From Thiorhodovibrio frisius (lineage in GTDB: Bacteria > Pseudomonadota > Gammaproteobacteria > Chromatiales > Chromatiaceae): a stretch of DNA of 64,000 bases. The position numbers were made by a program, and so were the translations under genes. How positions within the stretch are numbered: the stretch's first letter is position 1; each line of letters opens with the position of its first letter. The DNA lies in contig NZ_CP121471.1 of the NCBI RefSeq assembly GCF_033954835.1, positions 434,001 to 498,000 on the forward strand. The letters run 5' to 3'. Shown here one piece after another: positions 9,188 through 17,559 of this stretch. Below the pieces are notes generated by a model. It was not told where the DNA came from and did no database searches. It worked only from the letters and a program-made list of their open reading frames with translations.

Positions 9188-10612
9188 CTACCAAGCGACG
9201 CGTTGATCGAACTCGAACTCCGGCTCGGGTTGAGCAAAGTCATCCCAGTCCGGTGCTGGCTCGGGCGCATCATCCCAGGCGGGTGGTCCGCGCGCGGGAG
9301 CGATGGGCGGAGGACGAGGGGGTTCGCCGATATGGGTGAGAATCTGCCCAATGGGCGCGGCCTCGGTGATGAATGCGATCAGGCGCATGTCCGCGCCACA
9401 ATTGGGGCAAGTCAGCGGCAGCGACTCGAACAGACGGGCCAGTAGCATGACCCAGAGATAGCGTGCCGGTGAGCGAGGAGGCGCGGCTGGCTTGGTGGTG
9501 GCAACCTCGGGAGTCTCGTGCGGCTCATCACTGAGATCCCGCCCATACGCGGTCGCCTCGGCACGCCACGGCGAATTGGGGGCCAGCACCCCATGGTAGC
9601 GATGGCGATGACGCCGTGGAGGTGGAATCAGCGCCGCGAGATGGTCGATAAACTCAAGCGGCGTGAGCGTCAACACTGTCGTGCCATCGCGCAGCGGTTT
9701 GGGCAACCGATAGATCACCCGTTCGCCATCGATCAGCTCCAGACGTTCAAGGGCAAAGGGCGGGCGTGCACAATAACGCAACAAGCGCTCCAGTCCGGCA
9801 CGATCTTGGGCAGCGATGCGTACCTCGGCATCAAGGGAAAATCCGCTGTTGTCCCAAGCGAGCATCTCGCGCACATCGTTTGGCTCAATCAACCCGTGGC
9901 GGGCAAACCAGCGTAGCACCCGCACGCGTACCCGTTCCGAGATGATAGCGAGATCGTCGGCGGTCAGCTCCGCGGCGGGGTGAAAATGCAGGGATTGTGA
10001 GACATCACCCTCCTGCTCAACCGGCTCGAAGACACCGTCGATGACACAACAGTGGCAGTGGACATGACGATTGAGAGACGAGCCAAACCGGTGGATAAAG
10101 CTCACCGCGCCAAAGCGCGCCTGGGCATTCGCGGAACTGCTTCTGCGCAAATGCGCCTCAATGACGCGCATGAGAATTTTGAGCACGGCGCTGAGCGCTC
10201 GCGGCTCGCGCTCCAGGTACCAGCGTAAGCGCTTGGGTACTGAAAGAACCCACTGGCGCACCGGCAGTGGCGGTATGACATGATCGACCAGATGGGCAGC
10301 TGTTTCAGCCATGCGTCGCGCGTTGCACGAAGGACATACCCCGCGCCCCTTGCAGGAGAACGCCACGAGAAAGTCATGACCACAGTCAGGGCAGCGTGCA
10401 CGAGCAAAACCGAAGGCGAGAATGCCGCACTCCAGGTAGCGGCGAAACTCCCGCTCGACATAAGTCGGCACGCGCGGCGCGCCCCAATCCTCCTCTCTCG
10501 CGAGAGCGAGAAAAGACTCCAGATGCTGTTGCACGATCTGGTAGAGCGCGGTGTGCTCCGGACAGCGGCGACGATAGGCCACCATCGGGCGGTGTGATGC
10601 GGCGACGGCCAT
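9188..10612 (-). CDS. IS91-family transposase (copy A)
   Basis: A 474-residue HUH transposase. Zinc-binding cysteines lie in CPDCGHD and CKGRGVCPSC. The metal-binding HVHCH follows near residue 184 and a candidate nucleophile tyrosine in RYCARPPFALERL near 305. A second zinc knuckle (CPNCGADMRL) and an acidic, proline-rich tail end it. It nicks at the element origin and drives rolling-circle transposition. I start it at the ATG at 10612 because family members begin close to the YRRRCPEHTALY block, and because the palindromic operator lies just upstream. A start at 10702 would add 30 residues and place the operator inside the gene. It is identical to copy C. Confidence 0.92.
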   Translation of the reverse strand: MAVAASHRPMVAYRRRCPEHTALYQIVQQHLESFLALAREEDWGAPRVPTYVEREFRRYLECGILAFGFARARCPDCGHDFLVAFSCKGRGVCPSCNARRMAETAAHLVDHVIPPLPVRQWVLSVPKRLRWYLEREPRALSAVLKILMRVIEAHLRRSSSANAQARFGAVSFIHRFGSSLNRHVHCHCCVIDGVFEPVEQEGDVSQSLHFHPAAELTADDLAIISERVRVRVLRWFARHGLIEPNDVREMLAWDNSGFSLDAEVRIAAQDRAGLERLLRYCARPPFALERLELIDGERVIYRLPKPLRDGTTVLTLTPLEFIDHLAALIPPPRRHRHRYHGVLAPNSPWRAEATAYGRDLSDEPHETPEVATTKPAAPPRSPARYLWVMLLARLFESLPLTCPNCGADMRLIAFITEAAPIGQILTHIGEPPRPPPIAPARGPPAWDDAPEPAPDWDDFAQPEPEFEFDQRVAW

Positions 10613-10643
10613 GATGGAGTGCTGGTGGAGCCACAGCAATGAA

Positions 10644-10659
10644 CTGTATAAAAATACAG
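10644..10659. promoter_or_regulatory. LexA-type SOS box before the transposase (copy A)
   Basis: CTGTATAAAAATACAG is a perfect CTGT-N8-ACAG palindrome with an A/T-only centre, the gammaproteobacterial LexA consensus. It lies 32-47 bases upstream of the proposed transposase start, where it would cover the promoter. It recurs in all three copies. Confidence 0.6.
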
Positions 10660-10744
10660 TATAGTCGTCATGCGAGGGTATTGGCGGGTGGGCGAGAAAC
10701 ACCGTCAGCCCCGACCAAAGGGTGAGCAGGCTGGTGAGAACCTT

Positions 10745-11452
10745 CTCGCGCCGAGTCCGACGGCGCGCCCATGCTGAAAAGCGAGAACGCGCGCCTGAAC
10801 GGCTGGACCTTCGTCGACATCCGCGGCCGCGACCTCGGGCGCTGGATCGCGGAGGCCAAGCAGGTGGTGGCCGAGCAGGTCGCGCTGCCGCCCGGCTATT
10901 CGCTCACCTGGTCCGGCCAGTACGAGTAAATGCAACGCGCCCAGGAGCGCCTGACCATGGTGGTGCCGCTGACGCTGCTGATCATCTTCGTGCTGCTGTA
11001 TCTGACCTTTGGCCGCGTATCAGAGGCGCTGTTAGTGATGCTGTCGCTTCCCTTCGCGCTGGTCGGTGGCCTGTGGTTGATCCATCTGCTCGACTACAAC
11101 CTGTCGATTGCCGTCGCCGTCGGCTTCATCGCGCTCGCCGGCGTGGCGGTCGAGTTCGGCGTCATCATGCTGGTCTACCTCGACAACGCCCTGGCCGACG
11201 CCCGCCGCGCCGGAACTCTGGCGAGCGAGCAAGACCTGAAAGCCGCCATCGAGGAAGGCGCGGTGCTGCGCATTCGCCCCAAAGCCATGACGGTCGCGAC
11301 CATCTTTGCGGGCCTGCTCCCCATCATGCTGCAAGGCGGGGTTGGCTCCGAGGTCATGCGCCCCATCGCCGCCCCCATGGTCGGCGGCATGGTCACCGCG
11401 CCGCTGTTGAGTCTGTTCGTGCTGCCGGCGATTTATTTGCTGTGGCGGCGGA
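10745..11452 (+). pseudogene. CusA/CzcA-type metal efflux pump, C-terminal fragment (copy A)
   Basis: From DGAPMLKSENARLNGW to [12 protein letters not shown] this matches the last quarter of heavy-metal RND pumps (about 235 of about 1050 residues), including several transmembrane stretches. It has no N-terminal part and an in-frame TAA at 10927-10929 where copies B and C have TAC. It is passenger DNA lying beyond the presumed terminus of the IS91-like element and makes no working pump. Confidence 0.9.
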
Positions 11453-11456
11453 CTAG

Positions 11457-12032
11457 CACGAGGATGTGCGGGAGCGCACCGTCGCCACCCTATGCCGGCG
11501 CTTCGATGTCGACATGGAGCAGGCTCTGCGGGTCGAGCAAACCGCCTTGAAGCTCTACCAGCAGGTTGGCGACAAATGGAAGCTCAACCGACCGGAATAT
11601 TGCGAAATGCTCGGCTGGGCCGCGCATCTGCACGAGATAGGCCTGGTCGTCTCCCACAGTCAGTACCAAAAACACGGCGCCTACCTGCTGCGCAATGCCG
11701 ACCTGTCCGGCTTTACCCGTCAGGAGCAGACCGTGCTGGCCATGCTAGTGCTGGCCCATCGGCGCAAAGTCCCGCAGGAAGACTTTGCCAGCCTGCCCGA
11801 AAGCAAACAGGACTGCGCGCGCCGACTCTGCGTGCTGCTGCGCCTGGCAGTGCTCATCCACCGCGGCCGCTCAGCCACAACCAAACCCAACCCAGTGCTA
11901 AGCGCCGACAAGGCCGAACTGTCGCTCTGTTTCCCTGACGGCTGGCTAGGCGACCATCCGCTAACCCGCCTGGAGCTTGAGGAAGAATCCGAGCGCCTGA
12001 AACAAGTCGGCATTCACCTCCTGTTCTGCTGA
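11457..12032 (+). pseudogene. ppx: Exopolyphosphatase, C-terminal fragment
   Basis: The frame reads [46 protein letters not shown] and LAHRRKVP, the C-terminal helical (HD-like) domain of Ppx/GppA phosphatases. About 190 of 500 residues remain. The actin-like catalytic N-terminus is missing because copy A joins just before HED; the expected Gln codon reads TAG at the join. The tmRNA gene follows 100 bases downstream. A GTG at 11466 could start a short protein, but it would lack the active site. Confidence 0.9.
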
Positions 12033-12083
12033 TGGCGACGACACGCCGAACGGCCAACGCTGGACAATCGACAAACAAAATCC

Positions 12084-12113
12084 TTGCACTGGGAACCAAA
12101 CCAACCTTACCCT
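12084..12113 (+). promoter_or_regulatory. Probable tmRNA promoter
   Basis: TTGCAC at 12084-12089 and TACCCT at 12108-12113 are separated by 18 bases and lie about 20 bases before the mature 5' end. The -10 match is weak. Confidence 0.4.
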
Positions 12114-12131
12114 GTCTACCCAAGAACCAAC

Positions 12132-12491
12132 GGGGGCGACATGGCTTCGACGTGGGTCGCAAAACCGGAGGTGCATGCCGAGGTGCGGGAGACCTCGTAA
12201 AACTATCCGCAAATCTATAGTTGCCAACGACGACAACTACGCTCTCGCTGCTTAATCCCAGCGGGCCTCACACCATCTCTTGCCTGTGGGCGGTGGATTC
12301 GTGGGGTAACTTCACACAGGATCGCGGCGCAGGGAGCCTGGACCTGATCCGCTAAAACCCAATTCGGGATCGCCGACTGATCGCCCTGTCCTTCGGGCGG
12401 CAGAAGGTTAAAAACAATAGAGTGGACTAAGCATGTAGGACCAAAGGCAGAGGGCTTGCGGACGCGGGTTCAATTCCCGCCGCCTCCACCA
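12132..12491 (+). ncRNA. ssrA: Transfer-messenger RNA
   Basis: The 360-base RNA opens with GGGGGCGACATGGCTTCGAC and ends in CCGCCTCCACCA. The two ends pair as a tRNA-like acceptor stem, and GGTTCAATTCCC forms the T arm. The tag reading frame at 12223-12255 encodes ANDDNYALAA plus stop, entered at the resume GCC after ATAGTT. tmRNA rescues stalled ribosomes with SmpB and marks the nascent chain for ClpXP. The tag keeps the AND-NY segment bound by SspB (encoded at 55.8 kb) and the C-terminal LAA read by ClpX. Confidence 0.98.
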
Positions 12492-12525
12492 ATTCGATTC
12501 CTAACAATAGCCAGCACCATCATGA

Positions 12526-12552
12526 AGCCCGCATTCTAGCGGGCTTTTTTAT
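12526..12552 (+). terminator. Rho-independent terminator of ssrA
   Basis: AGCCCGC, loop ATTCTA and GCGGGCT form a perfect 7-bp stem, followed by a T-rich run. It lies 34 bases past the tmRNA end. Confidence 0.9.
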
Positions 12553-12573
12553 TTAACGTACTTTAACGCCACT

Positions 12574-14097
12574 TTACCTGCGCGGATAAAGCCAGATCGC
12601 ACTGCCATCACAATGGATAACCTGCTTGGGCGAGCCGAAACGTCGGGCTATAACCCCAGCATCCAGCCGATCCAGTATCACGAAATCAGGCTGCACCGGC
12701 GCACCGGTATCGGCACGTTCTGCAAACCAACGCCGATTGTAATTCATGTGAAACGGTTGACCGACAGCGTTAATTTGGATGATGTGTAGCCGCCGATCAC
12801 TCAGAAACAGCAAACGTTTGGCGTTCCAGTAATCGCCAAAACCGGTATCTCGTCCCTGTTCACGCAAACACTGTTCTAGCGCTATAGGCTGTTGCAGAGA
12901 CTGGATATGCTCCCAGGCCGAGCTGATTGATACTGTGCCCAGCCCGAGTGTAGTAATGATCGCTCCAGTGGTTAACCCATACTGCCACTGCGGGCTGAGC
13001 TTGAGGACGCAGTGCACCACCCAAATAATCACCAGTACCGGAATAACCAATAAATAGCGCCATAAGGTCAAATCCCAATAAACGCCCAGCGCTAGCGGAG
13101 CCAGCAGTGCTGCGCTGATACTCCCCGCTAGAAACAACTCCAGATAAGCCGCTGGCGTCAGGGTTTGGCGGCGTAGCAATCGCAATATCATAATAGCCGC
13201 TCGTAGCGCAATTACCATGATCGCTACCAGCATTAGCATAAACCCGACATCACCCGCACTGACTACCGCCTGTAAGTCACTGATAAAGACTTGCAGCGAT
13301 TTACTGGGCTCGATTCGATGCAGTTCCGGTTTGGTACTCCGCAGCAGATGCTCGACCAACATAGCGATGAGACCCGCACCGCTGATCCAAGCTATGGTGA
13401 TTAAAGGTGGTCCGCTGCGCTGCGCCCAAGCGTGTAATAGCAATACCACACACGCTGGAGCGACAAACCACACCATGAACAACGCATCGGAGAATGTGGT
13501 AATCGCCCCAATAAGGGCCATGATCGCCGTTCCCGTCGCACTCGGTCGCTGTAAACATCGCATTAACAATCCACCGGCAACCAACGTCAACACAAGTGCG
13601 CCCGTATGGATATACGCTGTGCTGCCGGTCAGAAACAACCATGTTGTCATCGGAGTGGTCAGATCATGATGCGTAACACAGGCGGACACAACACTGATGG
13701 TCACCAGCAGCCAAGTACCGCGCAGCAGGGACGTATTGAGGCTTTGACGGAGCAGCCAGCTTCCCGCAATACTGTAAGCTAACAGCAAAATAACCGAGTA
13801 CAACAACGGCAACACCCGATCACTACCAGGCACCCAAGCAACCAGTATCATAGCCAGCAGCCAATCGGGGAACACATACAAAGCCGGTGAGTGGTACCAA
13901 TCAAGAATGGCTGCAGGATTAGCGAGAATATCTCGGGCAAGCATATACGGTTGTATGAGATCACTATGGCCAAATAAAGCGCTGTTAGCTTCAGTCGCCA
14001 TATAGGTACTGAGTAACGCTATGGCCATCAGCACAGTGCTTAGCAGCCAGATGCTGAGTGTCCAGACAAAGTTGTCGTTTGCAGCCGATCGGTTCAT
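12574..14097 (-). CDS. Polytopic membrane protein, glycan-region
   Basis: A protein of about 507 residues with ten or more hydrophobic segments (for example WLLSTVLMAIALLSTYM, ALVLTLVAGGLLM, YLLVIPVLVIIWVVHCVL) and a soluble C-terminal tail (LFLSDRRLHIIQINAVGQPF, then CDGSAIWLYPRR). The shape resembles GT-C type glycosyltransferases or other surface-glycan membrane proteins, but no catalytic motif is recognised. The ATG at 14097 is chosen because an upstream start would lie inside the adjacent IS. Divergent GtrA and GtrB-like genes on the far side of that IS suggest a shared role in cell-surface sugar transfer. GC is lower than in the housekeeping genes. Confidence 0.75.
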   Translation of the reverse strand: MNRSAANDNFVWTLSIWLLSTVLMAIALLSTYMATEANSALFGHSDLIQPYMLARDILANPAAILDWYHSPALYVFPDWLLAMILVAWVPGSDRVLPLLYSVILLLAYSIAGSWLLRQSLNTSLLRGTWLLVTISVVSACVTHHDLTTPMTTWLFLTGSTAYIHTGALVLTLVAGGLLMRCLQRPSATGTAIMALIGAITTFSDALFMVWFVAPACVVLLLHAWAQRSGPPLITIAWISGAGLIAMLVEHLLRSTKPELHRIEPSKSLQVFISDLQAVVSAGDVGFMLMLVAIMVIALRAAIMILRLLRRQTLTPAAYLELFLAGSISAALLAPLALGVYWDLTLWRYLLVIPVLVIIWVVHCVLKLSPQWQYGLTTGAIITTLGLGTVSISSAWEHIQSLQQPIALEQCLREQGRDTGFGDYWNAKRLLFLSDRRLHIIQINAVGQPFHMNYNRRWFAERADTGAPVQPDFVILDRLDAGVIARRFGSPKQVIHCDGSAIWLYPRR

Positions 14098-14188
14098 AGC
14101 AAAAATTTGCTCCAAATTAATGTAAAATAGGGCCTTGATCATAAAGTGAGCCAAAACCGACTGAATTAGTCGGGCTTAAGCAGCAGAA

Positions 14189-14275
14189 GATTTGGCAGAA
14201 CCCTCAGTTTCTCATACCCTTGGAGCGGGAAACTAACCTTGGATCGAGAAACATGGTTGAGGGCTCTGCCAAATC
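14189..14275. repeat. Inverted repeat over the transposase start
   Basis: The arms 14189-14206 and 14258-14275 match in 17 of 18 bases (GATTTGGCAGAACCCTCA against the complement of the right arm). The candidate ATG at 14253 sits in the loop next to the right arm, so an RNA reading in from outside would hide the start in a hairpin. Confidence 0.85.
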
Positions 14276-15983
14276 TGACTGTAGTGCAAATCCCGCTTCT
14301 GCGCCAGGTGCGGGTCGGGAGCGCCGGCTGTATCGCGCCGAAGTGCTCGCGCAGGCGACGCGGCTGCGCGAGGAAGGACAGCCGCAGCGCCAGCGAGCGG
14401 ATACCCTTGGGGTGGCACGCGCGACCCTGCGGCGCTGGGAGGGCCAGGCGCCCGCGGATGCCGCCGCCGAGGCGGCCTTTTTCGCGAGCCCAGCGGGTAT
14501 GGTGTTCCTTCACCGGCTGGTCGTCTCCGCCCACTGGTGCATCACCCTGCGCGCGGCCGGAGGTGTGCGCGTGGTCTGCGAGTTTCTTGAGTTGTGCGGG
14601 CTTTCTGAGGTTGTCGGAAGCTCCTATGGGAGTCAGCAAGGGTTGAATGCCGCGATCGAGCAACACCTTGTCGAGACCGCCGCCGAGCAACGCCGGGCGC
14701 TGGCAGCGCGGACATCCGCGCCCCGATTGGTCAGTCTGTGCGAGGACGAAACCTTTCATCCGGCCATCTGCCTGGTGGCACTTGAGCCGGTATCGGGCTT
14801 CATTGTGCTGGAGCATTACGCCAGTGATCGCACGGCGGCGACCTGGACCCAGGCACTCACCGCCGCCACCGCCGAGCTGAACTTGGAGGTCATCCAATCC
14901 ACCAGTGACGAGGCTGCCGCCTTGCGCCGGCATGCCGAGGTCGATCTCAACGCCCAACATTCTCCGGACCTGTTTCATGTCCAGCATGAAGCGAGCAAAG
15001 CGACCGGCTTGGCACTGGCGCGCGCGGTGCGCGATGCCGATGCCCAGGTTAAGACCTGCGAACAAGCCCTGAGCGCGGCGCGCCAAGCCGAGCGCACCTA
15101 TCATCACCATCCCCATGGTCCCGGGCGGCCACCGGACTTTACCCAACGCATCAGAACAGCAAGCCAAGGCTTGGGACAGGCCATGGCGGATCGCGATGGG
15201 GCCGAAGCGCGTCAGCAGCAAGCCGGTGGCTGTCTGCGTGAACTCTCTACGCTCTACCATCCCTATGATCTCGAGCAGGGCCAGGCGCAAACGCCAGAGC
15301 GATTGGGCGAGCGGCTCGAGGGGGTCTTTCAACGCCTTGCCGTGATCGCCGAGGAGGCCAAGCTCTCCGCGCGTGCTTGTGCCCATCTGGACAAAGCCAA
15401 GCGGGTCACCACCCACATGGTCGCGACCCTGGTGTTTTTCTTCACCACACTCCAGCAGCGGGTGGAGGCCTTGAATCTTCCCCCTGCGCTCGAACAGCTG
15501 ATGCACGAGCAGCTCATCCCGGCGCGTTACCTTGAGCGGGTGGCCACCCGGCAATCCCGTGCCGAGGAACGCGATCGGCTCGAGGCCCTCAGTGAGCGCT
15601 TGCTCGCACCCCTGCGCGCGCCTGATCATCCATTCCAGCAGCTCGATGCGGCAACCCAGGCTACCCTAGAGCAGGTTGCCGGTGACTGTGCCGATGTGTT
15701 TCAACGCTCAAGCTCTGCAGTGGAGGGACGCAACGGCCAGCTCTCGCTGTTTCACCATGGGCGCCATCGCCTCAGCGAGCGCAAGCTCAGTGCTTTGACA
15801 GCGATTCACAATTTCCATATCCGCCGTTCGGACGAGACCACGGCGGCTGAACGGCTGTTTGGCTGCGCTCATCCCTCGCTGTTTGAAGAGGTGCTCAAGC
15901 GGACCCCGCTGCCACCGCCGGCGCGACGGCGACGTGCGAGGCGGTCAACGAAGGTCGCGCCGCTGGCGGCGCGGGCGGCTTGA
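14253..15983 (+). CDS. DUF6399-type putative transposase
   Basis: A 576-residue protein. It has an N-terminal helix-turn-helix (RADTLGVARATLRRWEG near residue 50), an RNase H-like middle with candidate acidic residues in CEDETFHPAI and in STSDEAAALRRHAE, then DLFHVQHEASKA, a coiled-coil insert, and a C-terminal SSSAVEGRNGQLSLFHHG with a glutamate that could complete a DDE triad. I recognise it as the family annotated as DUF6399. Its position inside an element with terminal repeats and a target duplication supports transposase function. TTG 14220 would add 11 residues. Catalytic assignments are inference. Confidence 0.82.
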   Translation: MVEGSAKSDCSANPASAPGAGRERRLYRAEVLAQATRLREEGQPQRQRADTLGVARATLRRWEGQAPADAAAEAAFFASPAGMVFLHRLVVSAHWCITLRAAGGVRVVCEFLELCGLSEVVGSSYGSQQGLNAAIEQHLVETAAEQRRALAARTSAPRLVSLCEDETFHPAICLVALEPVSGFIVLEHYASDRTAATWTQALTAATAELNLEVIQSTSDEAAALRRHAEVDLNAQHSPDLFHVQHEASKATGLALARAVRDADAQVKTCEQALSAARQAERTYHHHPHGPGRPPDFTQRIRTASQGLGQAMADRDGAEARQQQAGGCLRELSTLYHPYDLEQGQAQTPERLGERLEGVFQRLAVIAEEAKLSARACAHLDKAKRVTTHMVATLVFFFTTLQQRVEALNLPPALEQLMHEQLIPARYLERVATRQSRAEERDRLEALSERLLAPLRAPDHPFQQLDAATQATLEQVAGDCADVFQRSSSAVEGRNGQLSLFHHGRHRLSERKLSALTAIHNFHIRRSDETTAAERLFGCAHPSLFEEVLKRTPLPPPARRRRARRSTKVAPLAARAA

Positions 15984-16073
15984 CGGGGGTGGCTCAGGTT
16001 ATGATCAAGGCTTAAAATAGAATAGAAAAGTTGCAATGAATGACACAGCAATCGAAAATAAATGTGAATTTCA

Positions 16074-16496
16074 ATGTCCATCATAAACGATTATCCTGAG
16101 CATTCAGTGCTACTGAGGCGCAGTGTGTACCGCCAATTCATCTTGTTTGCCCTGGTCGGTGCTGTAGCGACCACTGTGCATTATCTATTCATGGGCGGCT
16201 TGATTATTTTATCGGCTGTGCATCCAGTATCTGCTACCGTCGCCGGCTTTATTGCTGGAGCGCTAACCGGTTACCTACTCAATCGCCGGTTCACCTTTCG
16301 CAGTCGCTGCGCGCATCGCCAAGCATTGCAGCGCTATCTGCTGGTGGCAGGCAGTGGATTGAGCATCAACACATTGATCGTCGCCTTGGGTATTGCTGCT
16401 GGTCTACATTATGCCTTGGCGCAGGTTGGGGCGACAGTATTGGTTCTGTTTTGGAATTTTTGGGCTAACCGCTATTGGACATTTGGCAATGGTTGA
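16074..16496 (+). CDS. GtrA-family flippase-like membrane protein
   Basis: A 140-residue protein with four hydrophobic helices (FILFALVGAVATTVHYLF, GFIAGALTGYLLNRRFTF, LSINTLIVALGIAAGL and a last one ending in FWNFWANRYWTF), the standard GtrA layout and signature. GtrA proteins are thought to flip polyprenyl-linked sugars made by a GtrB partner. The next gene overlaps it by eight bases and encodes that partner. The DUF6399 IS ends about 60 bases upstream and may have displaced the native promoter. Confidence 0.9.
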   Translation: MSIINDYPEHSVLLRRSVYRQFILFALVGAVATTVHYLFMGGLIILSAVHPVSATVAGFIAGALTGYLLNRRFTFRSRCAHRQALQRYLLVAGSGLSINTLIVALGIAAGLHYALAQVGATVLVLFWNFWANRYWTFGNG

Positions 16497-17559
16497 AACA
16501 ACTCAGCAACCCGCAATAGACACCAGTGCATTGACCTTGTCTGTGGTCGTACCGGTATACAACGAGTACGAGGTATTGCCAGAATTCCACCGCCGATTGC
16601 AAACGGTGCTGAGGGCATGCAGTGCCGACTACGAAATCCTCTACGTCAACGATGGCAGCAGCGACCCCTCGTTAGCCATTATCCAAGGTTTGCATAGCCA
16701 AGACCCCCATATAGCCTGGATTGATCTCAGCCGTAACTTTGGCAAGGAGATTGCCTTAACGGCTGGTTTGGATCATACGCATGGCGATGTGGTCATCGTG
16801 ATCGATGCCGATCTACAAGACCCGCCGGAGTTAATCCCAGAACTGCTGGCCGTATGGCAACAAGGCTATGATGTTGTTTATGCCAAACGCAGCGAGCGCC
16901 AAGGAGAAACGTGGTTGAAACGTGCCACAGCTCGGGGTTTTTATTACCTGATGGGCAAACTCACCCACACCCACATTCCCCAAAACACTGGGGACTATCG
17001 TTTACTCAGCCGCCGCGCCGTTGACGCACTCGGTAGATTGCGTGAACACCACCGTTTTATGAAAGGCTTGTTTGCTTGGATTGGATTTCCGCAAAAAGAG
17101 GTCGTGTATCAACGCCATCCACGCCACGCCGGAGCGACTAAGTGGAACTACTGGAAGCTGTGGAATTTTGCCCTCGATGGTTTGACCTCCTTTAGCACGC
17201 TACCACTTAAACTGGCGTCCTATTTGGGATTTATTCTAGCGCTTTGTGCTTTTTTATTTGGTGCTTGGATTATTGTCAAAACCTTATTCTTTGGCGAACC
17301 TGTGCCCGGTTATCCTTCCTTGATGGTTGTGATTTTATTTCTCGGTGGGGTACAGTTGCTGTTTATTGGCGTTTTAGGTGAATACTTGGGGCGCATGTTT
17401 GATGAAACCAAACAGCGCCCTTTGTATTTTATCAATGCGTATCAACGGCGATCGGTTAGCGGTTGTACGCCCATAAACACATCCTCCGCCATGAGCCGAT
17501 TACCCTCAGCGGTCGGATGCAACGGAACTAAAAACAGCGCCGCCGGCCCACCACCCTGA
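16489..17559 (+). CDS. GtrB/DPM1-like family 2 glycosyltransferase
   Basis: A 356-residue protein with a GT2 domain: SVVVPVYNEYEVLPEF at the start, ILYVNDGSSD, LSRNFGKEIALTAGLDH, the metal-binding VIDADLQDPPE, and acceptor-site NTGDYRLLSRRAVDAL. Two C-terminal transmembrane helices follow (LASYLGFILALCAFLFGAW and LMVVILFLGGVQLLFIGVLG). It probably charges polyprenyl phosphate with a sugar for the GtrA flippase. The ATG at 16489 is preferred over upstream starts inside gtrA. The last 40 residues overlap the convergent SGNH gene and look non-native, so the original stop has probably been lost. Confidence 0.9.
   Translation: MVETTQQPAIDTSALTLSVVVPVYNEYEVLPEFHRRLQTVLRACSADYEILYVNDGSSDPSLAIIQGLHSQDPHIAWIDLSRNFGKEIALTAGLDHTHGDVVIVIDADLQDPPELIPELLAVWQQGYDVVYAKRSERQGETWLKRATARGFYYLMGKLTHTHIPQNTGDYRLLSRRAVDALGRLREHHRFMKGLFAWIGFPQKEVVYQRHPRHAGATKWNYWKLWNFALDGLTSFSTLPLKLASYLGFILALCAFLFGAWIIVKTLFFGEPVPGYPSLMVVILFLGGVQLLFIGVLGEYLGRMFDETKQRPLYFINAYQRRSVSGCTPINTSSAMSRLPSAVGCNGTKNSAAGPPP

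Larger units (their letters stand above)
8971..11452 (-). mobile_element. IS91-like rolling-circle element, copy A, with cusA tail
   Basis: This is a 2.48 kb segment that recurs at 20.8 and 28.3 kb. The left end is a 70-base unit with a CTGG-GGAT-CCAG hairpin, next to the transposase 3' end, where IS91 elements have their replication origin. The likely terminus lies upstream of the transposase near 10730-10750 (GAGAACCTTCTC hairpin). A cusA fragment follows to 11452, where the match to the other copies stops and ppx begins. No target duplication is seen, as expected for IS91. Flanking recC and ppx are both truncated. Confidence 0.9.
14131..16012 (+). mobile_element. Complete IS with DUF6399-type transposase
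   Basis: A 1882-bp element flanked by the 8-bp direct repeat TAAAATAG (14123-14130 and 16013-16020). Imperfect terminal inverted repeats start GGCCTTGATCATAA at the left and, on the opposite strand, AGCCTTGATCATAA at the right, and continue as TGAGCCA. It carries one large gene. It lies between the starts of two divergent genes, 34 bp before one and 61 bp before the other, and interrupts neither. Confidence 0.88.

Noticed and set aside
10745-11550. A functional RND efflux gene next to each transposase
   Set aside because: Only the last quarter of the protein is present, in copy A with an internal stop.
14166-15629. 487-codon antisense frame over the DUF6399 transposase
   Set aside because: A shadow of the sense gene, with no family likeness and spanning the IS inverted repeat.
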